From: an archaeon
GTDB lineage: Archaea > Thermoproteota > Nitrososphaeria > Nitrososphaerales > Gagatemarchaeaceae
NCBI GenBank assembly: GCA_021822995.1
Contig: JAKAPN010000068.1
Location: 1 to 6,479 of the forward strand
Length of the DNA: 6,479 nt
Direction of reading: 5' to 3'
The notes under the pieces were generated by a model that did not search any database, had not been told where the DNA came from, and worked only from the letters and a program-made list of their open reading frames with translations. The position numbers and the translations under genes were made by a program. Positions 1 to 6,387 of the stretch are shown here, one piece after another (the stretch's first letter is position 1; each line of letters starts with the position of its first letter).

Positions 1-1638
1 GGCATCAATGAAGTCGAGTGTGTCGTCGAGCGTCTTGAGCAGCCTCGTGACGTCGTCTCTGTCGATGGGGGCCAGGAACTTCTTGTCAAGCTTGATGAAA
101 GCCTCGTGGACGATGTCGTCCCCAGCGTGCTCGAATTCTTTCACTCCAGTGGCGAGGCCTGGGACGTCGGGGGACGACTGCTTTGAGCCCTGGACGACTC
201 TTTCGTTGAGGAGCCGGGCAGCCCCTTCCAGGTTGGCTGAGATCTTGTCAAAGGTGTCGTAGAACCCCTTGAAGATCTCCGACACGTCCTCTAGCGAGAT
301 GCGCTTGGTCTCTGTCCCCAAGTAGAGGGTAATCCCCGCTCCGAGGAAGCAGGCCAGGCTGACAATCTCGAGCATCTCCGCCCTACCTACCGTGAGGAGG
401 ACCAGGGGGAGGAAGAAAGTCGCGACCACGGCTCCGATTTTTCCGACGGTGGCGGCTATGCCGTGGCCCGTTCCTCTGAGACGGGTGGGGAAGAGCTCGA
501 CGGGATAGATCCACGTGGTGGTGTTCGGCCCTAGGTTCTCAAGTATGTAGAAGGCGCCAAAGAGCACGACGAGAGCATCCAGAGACGAGGCATGGAGGAC
601 GACGGCTAAGAGCAGCGGGACGGCCATGCCCAGGAAACCGATGATCTGAAGGGGCTTCCTGCCTACTTTGTCGATTAGCGCGATGGCCGATAGGTATCCG
701 AAGCCGGCGAAGATGTAGAGTTCCCCGGTCGTTATGGCGGAAGCAAGGACCGGTTTGGACCCGCCGTAGATGGAGGCGATCAGGGTCGGAGTGAGAATCC
801 CGATGCCGTAGACCCCCACGTCCACCAGGAACCAGCTCACCGAGGTGAAGAGCACCCGCTTGGCGTAAGGCGAGAGCAGGAGCTCGCGGACGGAGACCCG
901 CTCGGTGACGACTTCGAGCCTTTCCTCGGGGACCTGGTATCCGAAGAAGTTCGACATGACCTTCCTGGCTTCCTCCGGCTTGCCGTGGGACAGGTACCAT
1001 CGTGGGGTCTCGGGCATGCCAGTCCTGGCTGTCAGGGCTATCATGGCCGGGACGACCCCGGAGAGGAGCATCCACCTCCACGCGTCAGCCCCGAACGGGA
1101 GGACGATCAAAGCTATGCTGACACCCACGGCGCTCAAGATCCCGAGCCCCTGGAACGCGAACACCGAGGCGATGAGCTTGCCGCGGTGCTTGTTGCTCAC
1201 AAATTCAGCGATGTACGAGGCGCTGATCGGATAGTCTGCCCCGATGCCGATGCCGAGCAGGAACCTGAAGAGGACGAGCTCCCACACGTTCTGTGCAAAG
1301 GCCGAGGCGGCCGCGAAGACCACGAAGAAGAGGAGGTCTATTATGTACAGCCTCTTCCTTCCGAGCCTGTCGGCGAGGTTCCCGAAGAACACCGCGCCGA
1401 ACACGGCGCCGAGCAAGGCGGCGGAAGATATCGCGGAGATTTCGAAGGCGGTCGCTTTGAAGTAAGGTACTATCAGAAGGAGGGCGACGCTGATGATGAA
1501 GAGATCGTAGCCGTCCATGAAGACCCCCGCGCCTGAGAGCGCGAGGACCTTGAGGTGCTGCCTGGAGACCTCGCCTGACTCGATCTGCCCTATGAGCGAA
1601 CCACTTGTCCTCTCCTTCGGCGAGTTGCTTGGTTGCAT
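1..1638 (-). CDS. PHS-family MFS phosphate:H+ symporter fused to a C-terminal DUF47 (PhoU-like) domain, 3' end cut by window
   Basis: Predicted inner-membrane phosphate:proton symporter carrying its own cytoplasmic PhoU-like tail. The visible 546 residues are open to the left edge. Residues 30-440 read as 12 membrane segments with MFS signatures: GNLADRLGRKR (86-96), its second-half counterpart LIDKVGRKPL (321-330), PETPRW (209-214) and ELFPTRLRGTGHG (381-393). The phosphate-site residues of the fungal PHS structure PiPT have matches in the right spacing: D42/D45 in segment 1, D135-Y136 in GADYPISAS, Q163, W269-D273-Y277 in segment 7, and N371 in GPNTTT. Residues about 455-546 match DUF47 (PF01865): EFEHAGDDIVHEAF (501-514), FLAPIDRDDV (521-530), LDDTLDFID (537-545). 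DUF47 is usually about 200 residues, so roughly half is beyond the edge. ATG at 1638 is the only ATG or GTG after the upstream in-frame stop that leaves a complete first segment; no clear Shine-Dalgarno precedes it. It lies 66 bp downstream of the NTPase gene, possibly with its own promoter. Transporter identity is firm; regulation by the tail is inferred. Confidence 0.93.
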   Translation of the reverse strand, partial: MQPSNSPKERTSGSLIGQIESGEVSRQHLKVLALSGAGVFMDGYDLFIISVALLLIVPYFKATAFEISAISSAALLGAVFGAVFFGNLADRLGRKRLYIIDLLFFVVFAAASAFAQNVWELVLFRFLLGIGIGADYPISASYIAEFVSNKHRGKLIASVFAFQGLGILSAVGVSIALIVLPFGADAWRWMLLSGVVPAMIALTARTGMPETPRWYLSHGKPEEARKVMSNFFGYQVPEERLEVVTERVSVRELLLSPYAKRVLFTSVSWFLVDVGVYGIGILTPTLIASIYGGSKPVLASAITTGELYIFAGFGYLSAIALIDKVGRKPLQIIGFLGMAVPLLLAVVLHASSLDALVVLFGAFYILENLGPNTTTWIYPVELFPTRLRGTGHGIAATVGKIGAVVATFFLPLVLLTVGRAEMLEIVSLACFLGAGITLYLGTETKRISLEDVSEIFKGFYDTFDKISANLEGAARLLNERVVQGSKQSSPDVPGLATGVKEFEHAGDDIVHEAFIKLDKKFLAPIDRDDVTRLLKTLDDTLDFIDA

Positions 1639-1655
1639 CCCTAGAATCGCAGCGA

Positions 1656-1669
1656 GCCGCCTCAGCGGC
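1656..1669. repeat. Short inverted repeat upstream of the MFS-DUF47 gene
   Basis: GCCGC and GCGGC form perfect 5-bp arms around a 4-nt spacer, 18 to 31 nt before the symporter ATG. It lies between the possible TATA box and the predicted transcription start, where archaeal repressors often bind. It could also be a leader hairpin or chance in GC-rich DNA. Confidence 0.35.
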
Positions 1670-1675
1670 CTACTG

Positions 1676-1683
1676 TTCTTAAG
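1676..1683 (-). promoter_or_regulatory. Possible TATA box for the MFS-DUF47 gene
   Basis: The minus strand reads CTTAAGAA about 40 nt upstream of the ATG at 1638. An archaeal start site about 25 nt downstream would give a leader near 15 nt. The element is weak compared with a canonical TTTATA box, and read-through from the upstream genes is equally possible. Confidence 0.3.
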
Positions 1684-1704
1684 CCTGACATCATGTGTGG
1701 AGGC

Positions 1705-2232
1705 TCAGAAGCCATAGACGTCGGGGCGCAGCCGGGGGATCAGGGCCGTCACTACGCACTGCTCTGTGAGGTCAGCCCGGGAGACGATTCCCTTGGTCAG
1801 GTAGTGGATGAGCCCGCCCTTGTCGCCGACCTCGTCGATGCCGCTTACCTTCTCTGCCCAACGCTCGAGCTCGTTCCCCTCGCTGAAGAGGCGCTCCATG
1901 TCTTCTCTTGGGAGCGAGTACCCAGCCGATTGGCCAAGGGAGACTCTGCCCAGAGCGTCAGCCACCGCTGCCACCTGGTTGTCGAAGTAGACGTCCCCGA
2001 TGGTGAAGATCCCCGCCTCGACTCCCACACCGAGATCTCCGCCTGCCTTCGTGAGAGCGAGGTTGGCCCGGGCGGTGGCTCCGCGGGCCATCTCCTCCAG
2101 TCCCCTCGGCTGCGCCTTGGCTACGGAGGAAGAGTCGATCGGCTTGAGCTCGACCGTCGGGTAGTACTTGGCGAAACCCCGCCTTATGCCTTCGACCTTG
2201 GCAGGGTTCTTGGTGCCTACTGCTACTATCAC
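1705..2232 (-). CDS. Inosine/xanthosine triphosphatase (YjjX/DUF84 family non-canonical purine NTPase)
   Basis: A 175-residue house-cleaning enzyme expected to hydrolyse ITP and XTP to the diphosphate plus phosphate in the cytoplasm, keeping deaminated purines out of nucleic acids. Its length is normal for the family (about 170-180). The family pattern runs through the chain: nucleotide-binding start VAVGTKNPAKVEGIRRGF (3-20), QPRGLEEMARGATARA (41-56, matching the QPxxxEEtxxGAxxRA block), GVGVEAGI (68-75) with the conserved acidic residue E72, and the tail block GGLIHYLTKGIVSRADL (139-155). The start is GTG at 2232, chosen because the conserved VAVGTKNP strand begins directly after it. A TATA-like element about 26 nt upstream points to a leaderless transcript. 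It sits 74 bp after korB and 66 bp before the symporter. Its release of phosphate is a tenuous link to the phosphate genes nearby. The family call is strong; the exact substrate preference is not readable. Confidence 0.92.
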   Translation of the reverse strand: MIVAVGTKNPAKVEGIRRGFAKYYPTVELKPIDSSSVAKAQPRGLEEMARGATARANLALTKAGGDLGVGVEAGIFTIGDVYFDNQVAAVADALGRVSLGQSAGYSLPREDMERLFSEGNELERWAEKVSGIDEVGDKGGLIHYLTKGIVSRADLTEQCVVTALIPRLRPDVYGF

Positions 2233-2254
2233 GGGCGCAGGAGCCTCCCTGGGT

Positions 2255-2262
2255 GTATTAAC
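2255..2262 (-). promoter_or_regulatory. TATA box for the NTPase gene, leaderless spacing
   Basis: The minus strand reads GTTAATAC, centred about 26 nt upstream of the GTG start at 2232. That is the normal archaeal distance from TATA box to transcription start, so the mRNA would begin at or beside the start codon. A purine-rich AGGGAGG lies 11 nt from the GTG, too far for a good ribosome site, which favours leaderless initiation. This also suggests the gene is not only read from korAB. Confidence 0.5.
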
Positions 2263-2306
2263 CGTGAGAGCCTGGCAGTCTCGGATCCGAAGGCGGCGGT
2301 CCGGTT

Positions 2307-3275
2307 TTAGAAGACCCTGAGATCTTCGAGGAGCTTGTTGATGTTGGCCAGGGGGGTTCCGTCGGGGCGGGCTATCTCCTGAGAAGCCGGCGGGCTCGTC
2401 TTGTAGGATGGGCTGCGGCCTGCGAGCCTCTCCTCATAGGTCGGGACGAACTCGTTCTGGTACAAGACGCCGATGGGAGTGTGGTCGCCGAACTCGAACG
2501 ATTTCAGGATCGCCTGCTGGATCTTTTGCTCCACCTCTGCTTCGGCGTTGTTGTGGACGACGCCGTCGTAACCGGTCTCCTCTAGCTTGTACGTCCTCGG
2601 CTTGGGCCTGCCTGCGTCGTCGAGGTTCCCCTCGCCTGCCCAGTACTCCTTGGTCTGGATGTCGTTGTAGGTCGGGCATGGTTGCAGCACGTCGAGGAAC
2701 GCGTAACCCTTGTGGTGGATGCCTTTGATGATGAGATCCTTCAGGTGGCGGACGTCGTATGAGTAACCCCTGGCGACCCAGGTGTATCCCGACGCGATGG
2801 CAAGCATCAGGGGATTGATGGCCTGGTTGATGTTCGGAGAGGGGAGTGACTTTGGTTTCATACCCAGCCCGAGGGTCGGTGAGGCCTGCCCTTTTGTCAG
2901 CCCATAGACTTCGTTGTCGTGGATTATGTAGAGCATGTCCACGTTGCGCCTTCCAGAGTTCACGAAGTGACCGGCGCCGATGCCCATTCCATCTCCGTCC
3001 CCCCCTTCGACCACGACCTCGAGGTTCGGGTTGGCGAGCTTGATCCCAGTTGCGAACGGAACCGCACGGCCGTGGAGGGTGTGGACGCCGTAGGTCTTGA
3101 TGAAGTGGGGCGCCTTCGAGGAGCAGCCCACCCCGGAGACCACCACGGTGTTGGTCGGGTCTACGTTCATCTCCGCCAGGGCCATCTGGACGGCATTCAG
3201 GATGCCGAAGTCGCCGCAGCCGGGGCACCAGTCGTTGTGCGCCGACGTCTTCAGGTCTGAGAGCTTAAGCGCCAT
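2307..3275 (-). CDS. korB: 2-oxoacid:ferredoxin oxidoreductase, beta subunit (TPP and [4Fe-4S] binding)
   Basis: Catalytic subunit of the cytoplasmic enzyme that converts a 2-oxoacid plus CoA to acyl-CoA and CO2 with reduction of ferredoxin, or the reverse in carbon fixation. At 322 residues it is slightly longer than the roughly 305 of Sulfolobus beta subunits, mostly at the C-terminus. Four cysteines, C17 and C20 in [10 protein letters not shown]51 in GVGCSSK and C200 in LQPCPTY, match the four ligands of the single iron-sulfur cluster in the Sulfolobus tokodaii enzyme. The thiamine diphosphate motif runs from GDGDGMGIG (92-100) to N111, followed by [15 protein letters not shown] (120-134). 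HGR at 68-70 is also conserved. The ATG lies inside the 3' end of korA (11-nt overlap, different frame) without a convincing Shine-Dalgarno, so translation is probably coupled. Whether 2-oxoglutarate, pyruvate or several 2-oxoacids are used cannot be told from sequence, so the kor symbol is a convention. Confidence 0.96.
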   Translation of the reverse strand: MALKLSDLKTSAHNDWCPGCGDFGILNAVQMALAEMNVDPTNTVVVSGVGCSSKAPHFIKTYGVHTLHGRAVPFATGIKLANPNLEVVVEGGDGDGMGIGAGHFVNSGRRNVDMLYIIHDNEVYGLTKGQASPTLGLGMKPKSLPSPNINQAINPLMLAIASGYTWVARGYSYDVRHLKDLIIKGIHHKGYAFLDVLQPCPTYNDIQTKEYWAGEGNLDDAGRPKPRTYKLEETGYDGVVHNNAEAEVEQKIQQAILKSFEFGDHTPIGVLYQNEFVPTYEERLAGRSPSYKTSPPASQEIARPDGTPLANINKLLEDLRVF

Positions 3276-5241
3276 GTTTCAACACCAGTTTCTTGGGGGC
3301 CTTACCTTCGTGGATCATCTTAAGGGCGTCGTAGAGCTCTTCCGCAGACATAGGTCTTCCGTTGTACTTCACGACCAGCTGCTCGATGGGGATGCAGGTC
3401 TTCTCGCGGACGACGCCTACCAGTTGCGCTGAGAAGTTCATCTCGACGCCTACGATCTTCCTCGCCTTCGAAAGGAGCTTGGCCACGTACTCCGTGGGGA
3501 ACGGGTTGATGAGCCTGATCTGGATGAAGTTGACGCTGATCCCGTCCGACTTCAGCCACTCCATGGCGTCCAAAATCGCGCCCTTGGTGGAGCCCCAGCT
3601 GATGACTGTGATGTCGGCGTTCTCTGGGCCGAAGAAGTTCACTCTTTCCGCGATCGGTATCTCCCTATCGGCCAGGTCGAGCTTGCCCATCCTCTTGTCC
3701 ATCATGTAGTCGCGGTTGACCGGGTCCTCGCTGATGTGACCCAGTTCGTCGTGTTCGTCTCCTGTGTACCAGTTGATGCCCCCCTTCGTCCCAAGCGGGG
3801 CTCTGGGAGAGACGCCTGTCGGGGTGTGCAGGAAGCGCTTGAACTCGCCGTTGACCGCGGTGGTAATCTCCTTCAGGAAGTCGCCTCTGTCAATCTTGAC
3901 CCTGTTGACGTCGAACATGCCCAGGGTGCAGTCCGAGTTGGCCAGTGCCTTGTCGACGATGTGGATTACTGGAGTCTGATACTTCTCTGAATAGTTGAAC
4001 GACCTTACGGTGTCGTAGAAGACCTCCTCGAGGTCACCGCTCGCCATCACGAACCGTGGGAACTCACCATGCCCCGCGTATAGGGCGAACCTCAGGTCCC
4101 CCTGCTCATGCCTGGTGGGCAGCCCGGTGCTCGGACCCCCGCGGGAGTACAAGGTGACCACGACCGGGACCTCGTTCATCCCAGCGTACCCAAGCCCCTC
4201 GGCCATCAGTGAAAACCCTGGGCCTGAAGTGGAAGTGGAAGACCTTACGCCTGCCAAGCCGCCCCCTATGGCCATTGTTACTGCCGCGATCTCGTCCTCG
4301 GACTGGACCACTGCTATGCTCCCCTTTGCCTTCAAGGCGATGTTTTCGGCAGCCTGTGGGTTCTCGTGTGCGGTGTGGCCGTCCAGCTCGATTTCGGAGT
4401 GGCTTTCGAGGAATTCGCTCTCGTCGCTGGCAGGAGTAATCGGATAATAGGTCTGGAGCCTGCATCCGGCGAGTTCCTTCGCCATGGCGACCACGGTGTT
4501 GCCCCTGACGAAGAGTCTTGGCCCTTCGACCTTTTCTGGGGTCAGCCTGAAGCTGAAGCTTCCGCCGTACTTCTCCTCCATGTAATCATATGCCGCGCCG
4601 ACCGCGTCGGCGTTCATCTCGGCGACTTTGGGCTTCGACTTGAACTGCTTTCTGACGGCGTCCTTTACGACGTTCTCGTCGTAGGAAAGCAGTGCGAACG
4701 ACGCCGCCACGGCCATGGTGTTCAGCATCCTCTGGAGCGTGCTGAGGGAAGTTTCACCGTGCTTCGCCCCGACCTCCTTCAGGATTTCGTTGTAGGGGAC
4801 AGGGTAGATGTGGACTCCGCGCCTTCGTGCTAGCTCGAGTATCCCCTTTACGTCCGCAGACAACCCTGCCTTCGAGAGCTCGGCGTTGAGGACGGACCTC
4901 ACGTTGGATTCAATCGTCGGGACCTGGTCCAGGCGCTTCGGGTCAAGGTCGGGGTCGTAGATTATGGCACCTTCCTTCCGGACTTCGAGCGCATGGCGGA
5001 AGATCGTTTCTTCCTCGAATGTCGCAAGCATGTCCACTGTGTCGACGTGTGACCTGATGGTCCCCTTGGATACGCGGACTTGGAAGTAGCTGTGCTCCCC
5101 CTTTATGTTCGAATAATACTCTCTCTTGCCGAAGACCTGGAGGCCTCCGGCAGCAGCGGCCTTGGCGAAGAACTGGGCCGAAGTGTCGACCCCGCTCCCC
5201 TGGACCCCGCCGATCATCCACGAGAAATCGTCGCGTTTCAT
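3265..5241 (-). CDS. korA: 2-oxoacid:ferredoxin oxidoreductase, alpha subunit with fused gamma domain
   Basis: A 658-residue partner of the beta subunit; together they make the two-subunit (ab type) enzyme of Sulfolobus and other aerobic or TACK archaea, in which the gamma subunit is fused ahead of alpha. The gamma domain is about residues 1-200, starting [16 protein letters not shown] (7-22) and including [19 protein letters not shown] (38-56). The alpha pyrimidine-binding domain follows, with the signature [11 protein letters not shown] (266-276), [13 protein letters not shown] (337-349) and [18 protein letters not shown] (366-383). A domain around 540-610 contains [13 protein letters not shown] and QIRLINPFP, which resemble the CoA-binding-side region of the family. 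Length is near the usual 630. No separate delta ferredoxin gene is visible, as expected for this type. The start at 5241 fits the family N-terminus. It has no Shine-Dalgarno, consistent with a short-leader transcript from the shared intergenic promoter. It is the first gene of the minus-strand series. Confidence 0.96.
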   Translation of the reverse strand: MKRDDFSWMIGGVQGSGVDTSAQFFAKAAAAGGLQVFGKREYYSNIKGEHSYFQVRVSKGTIRSHVDTVDMLATFEEETIFRHALEVRKEGAIIYDPDLDPKRLDQVPTIESNVRSVLNAELSKAGLSADVKGILELARRRGVHIYPVPYNEILKEVGAKHGETSLSTLQRMLNTMAVAASFALLSYDENVVKDAVRKQFKSKPKVAEMNADAVGAAYDYMEEKYGGSFSFRLTPEKVEGPRLFVRGNTVVAMAKELAGCRLQTYYPITPASDESEFLESHSEIELDGHTAHENPQAAENIALKAKGSIAVVQSEDEIAAVTMAIGGGLAGVRSSTSTSGPGFSLMAEGLGYAGMNEVPVVVTLYSRGGPSTGLPTRHEQGDLRFALYAGHGEFPRFVMASGDLEEVFYDTVRSFNYSEKYQTPVIHIVDKALANSDCTLGMFDVNRVKIDRGDFLKEITTAVNGEFKRFLHTPTGVSPRAPLGTKGGINWYTGDEHDELGHISEDPVNRDYMMDKRMGKLDLADREIPIAERVNFFGPENADITVISWGSTKGAILDAMEWLKSDGISVNFIQIRLINPFPTEYVAKLLSKARKIVGVEMNFSAQLVGVVREKTCIPIEQLVVKYNGRPMSAEELYDALKMIHEGKAPKKLVLKHGA

Positions 5242-5288
5242 TCAGTGGTTGCCTAAGCGGTGAGGGCAGCCAGGCTGTTTAAGAGTAT

Positions 5289-5307
5289 AGTATATTAGGT
5301 ATATACT
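5289..5307. promoter_or_regulatory. Palindromic candidate operator (AGTATAT-N5-ATATACT)
   Basis: Two perfect 7-bp arms (5289-5295 and 5301-5307) flank the 5-nt spacer TAGGT. An overlapping second inverted repeat, GAGTATA (5283-5289) with TATACTC (5302-5308), is also present. The site sits between the likely TATA box and the start of the gene for a protein with an N-terminal AbrB-type DNA-binding domain, which suggests autoregulation. A/T-rich DNA makes short palindromes easily, so binding is only a hypothesis. Confidence 0.45.
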
Positions 5308-5310
5308 CGT

Positions 5311-5316
5311 AAGGAG
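5311..5316 (+). promoter_or_regulatory. Shine-Dalgarno site of the AbrB-PhoU gene
   Basis: AAGGAG ends 4 nt before the ATG at 5321. It is the only strong ribosome binding site in the window and supports both this start codon and a leadered transcript. Confidence 0.65.
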
Positions 5317-5320
5317 TCCC

Positions 5321-6349
5321 ATGGACGAAGTGCGCCGGGTGCAGAAGGTAGGCAGGGTGAGCCTGACCGTGTCGATACCGAGGGAGTACGCGAAGAAGAT
5401 GGGCCTATCGGCCAAGGACAGCCTAATTGTAAGGGAGGACGTGGACGGGACGCTCAGGCTCATTCCGACTACAAGGGCCAAAGAAGCGGCGAAGGCGACC
5501 CTTCGGGCGGACCAGGCAGGCAGCGAAGAAATGCTGACGATGCTCTTAGTGGGAGCCTATGCCCTTGGCTACGACACCATCGAGGTAGTCGGGCGGGAAC
5601 CTCTTGATCGCGAGACGATGGCCAGGGTTGTCGACACCATCAAAAGGCTCAGGGGGATGGAAGTGGTAGAGTCTGACGAGAAACGTGTCGTAGCCCAGAG
5701 CTTCATGGACCCGACGAAGTTCCCGGTCGACTCCTTGGTCAAGAGGCTGCAGATCCTGGTCTCGAGGAGCCTGGAGCACGTCATAGACTCGCTCGACCTC
5801 AGGCAGACGGCGGGGCTGAGTGAGGTGCCAAGGATACAGGAAGAGGTAGACGAACTATACTGGCTGATTTCAAGGCAGCTTCTGGTAGCTCTCAGCAGGA
5901 GGGAGCTCGCATCAGAGATCGGGATAGAGTCTCCCCTGCATGCCTCAGGGGACAGGGTCTCGGCTAAGACGTTGGACGAGATCGGTGGAATCGTCCAGGA
6001 TGCAGCAGAGGAGCTCGTAAGGCTAAAGGGGTTGAGGGCCAAGATGGATCCCAAGGTGGCAGCGAGCGTGCAAAAGCTCGCCGCGAAGACCAGAGAGGCC
6101 TTCAACACCACCATAGCGAGTCTGCTTGCACCAGACATTAGGCTCATCGGGCGTTCCCTGACGCTTGTGGAAGAGACGCTGCAGCTGGAGAAGCAGGTAA
6201 TGGATGAGATTCTTTCGAGCACGGGGTCAGGCTACACGAGGGTCCTGGTGTCGTACTTCGGGCAGCTGGCGAGGTATTGCAACATCATAATCGAGATCGC
6301 GTCTCACCGGTTCCTCAGGAAGACCAGCAGAGTGGTAACGGTCTGGTAG
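5321..6349 (+). CDS. AbrB-PhoU phosphate uptake regulator
   Basis: A 342-residue cytoplasmic regulator with an N-terminal SpoVT/AbrB-type swapped-hairpin DNA-binding domain and a PhoU-like helical domain, an architecture frequent in archaea and usually annotated as a phosphate uptake regulator. Residues 6-50 are the AbrB part: RVQKVGRVSLTVSIPREYAK (6-25) then GLSAKDSLIVRE (28-39) and a closing beta strand. Residues about 55-125 form a linking alpha/beta segment. Residues 132-235 and 240-335 look like two PhoU-type helical repeats: FPVDSLVKRLQILVSRSLEH, acidic VPRIQEEVDELYWLISRQLL (169-188), then LVEETLQLEKQVMDEIL and the final ARYCNIIIEIASHRF. The acidic clusters at 174-178 and 290-296 are in positions where PhoU proteins bind metal, but I cannot confirm the ligands. 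It is divergent from korA, sharing a palindromic promoter that it may bind itself. The natural target would be the phosphate symporter at the far end of the opposite gene series. The domain call is strong; the regulon is inferred. Confidence 0.9.
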   Translation: MDEVRRVQKVGRVSLTVSIPREYAKKMGLSAKDSLIVREDVDGTLRLIPTTRAKEAAKATLRADQAGSEEMLTMLLVGAYALGYDTIEVVGREPLDRETMARVVDTIKRLRGMEVVESDEKRVVAQSFMDPTKFPVDSLVKRLQILVSRSLEHVIDSLDLRQTAGLSEVPRIQEEVDELYWLISRQLLVALSRRELASEIGIESPLHASGDRVSAKTLDEIGGIVQDAAEELVRLKGLRAKMDPKVAASVQKLAAKTREAFNTTIASLLAPDIRLIGRSLTLVEETLQLEKQVMDEILSSTGSGYTRVLVSYFGQLARYCNIIIEIASHRFLRKTSRVVTVW

Positions 6350-6357
6350 TGAGACTC

Positions 6358-6363
6358 TTTATC
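6358..6363 (+). promoter_or_regulatory. TATA box of the tRNA-Leu gene
   Basis: TTTATC lies about 27 nt upstream of the mature tRNA 5' end at 6388 and only 8 nt after the stop codon of the regulator gene. The spacing fits an independent archaeal tRNA promoter. The adjoining pyrimidine run CTCTTT could also help end the upstream transcript. Confidence 0.55.
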
Positions 6364-6387
6364 GGAACCCAGCGATGCGTCGCCGGC

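Larger units (their letters stand above)
5242..5320. promoter_or_regulatory. Divergent promoter region between korA and the AbrB-PhoU gene
   Basis: A 79-bp spacer serves both directions. An A/T-rich core at about 5278-5306 stands out sharply from the GC-rich surroundings. TTTAAGA at 5278-5284 could act as TATA box for the plus-strand gene, giving a leader near 14 nt. The near-symmetrical TTAAA on the minus strand could serve korA with a leader near 13 nt. TATATTA at 5291-5297 is an alternative plus-strand box that would give a leaderless mRNA. Because the two promoters overlap, one bound protein could affect both genes. Confidence 0.6.

Noticed and set aside
539..1081. Minus-strand open frame of 180 codons inside the symporter gene
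   Set aside because: It is a frame-shifted reading of the symporter, rich in Arg, His and Pro. The true frame runs unbroken from 1638 to the left edge.
8..1536. Plus-strand open frames at 8-262, 905-1234, 985-1536 and 1244-1465
   Set aside because: They are antisense to the MFS-DUF47 frame, which shows clear family motifs throughout. Their translations are low-complexity or compositionally biased with no recognisable domain, as expected in GC-rich DNA.
1705..2232. Ham1/RdgB-type ITPase as the identity of the 175-residue NTPase
   Set aside because: The pattern QPxxxEE...GAxxRA with GVEAGI is that of YjjX/DUF84. The Ham1 family has a different SxNxxK and DDSGL motif set that is absent.
2280..2306. 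Possible terminator after korB
   Set aside because: The sequence after the korB stop has GC-rich short repeats but no stable stem followed by a T run in the transcribed direction.
1693..2310. Plus-strand 205-codon frame opposite the NTPase gene
   Set aside because: It is antisense to a gene with full YjjX-family motifs, has no recognisable domain, and no ribosome site supports it.
2434..3228. Minus-strand 264-codon frame within korB
   Set aside because: It is an out-of-frame reading of korB, very rich in Arg and Pro. The korB frame contains all cluster and cofactor motifs.
5242..5481. Minus-strand 79-codon frame covering the divergent promoter
   Set aside because: It overlaps the AbrB domain coding sequence and the promoter region antisense, and shows no family resemblance.
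5569..6222. Minus-strand 217-codon frame opposite the AbrB-PhoU gene
   Set aside because: Serine- and leucine-rich antisense translation with no domain; the plus strand encodes a coherent AbrB-PhoU protein with a strong ribosome site.
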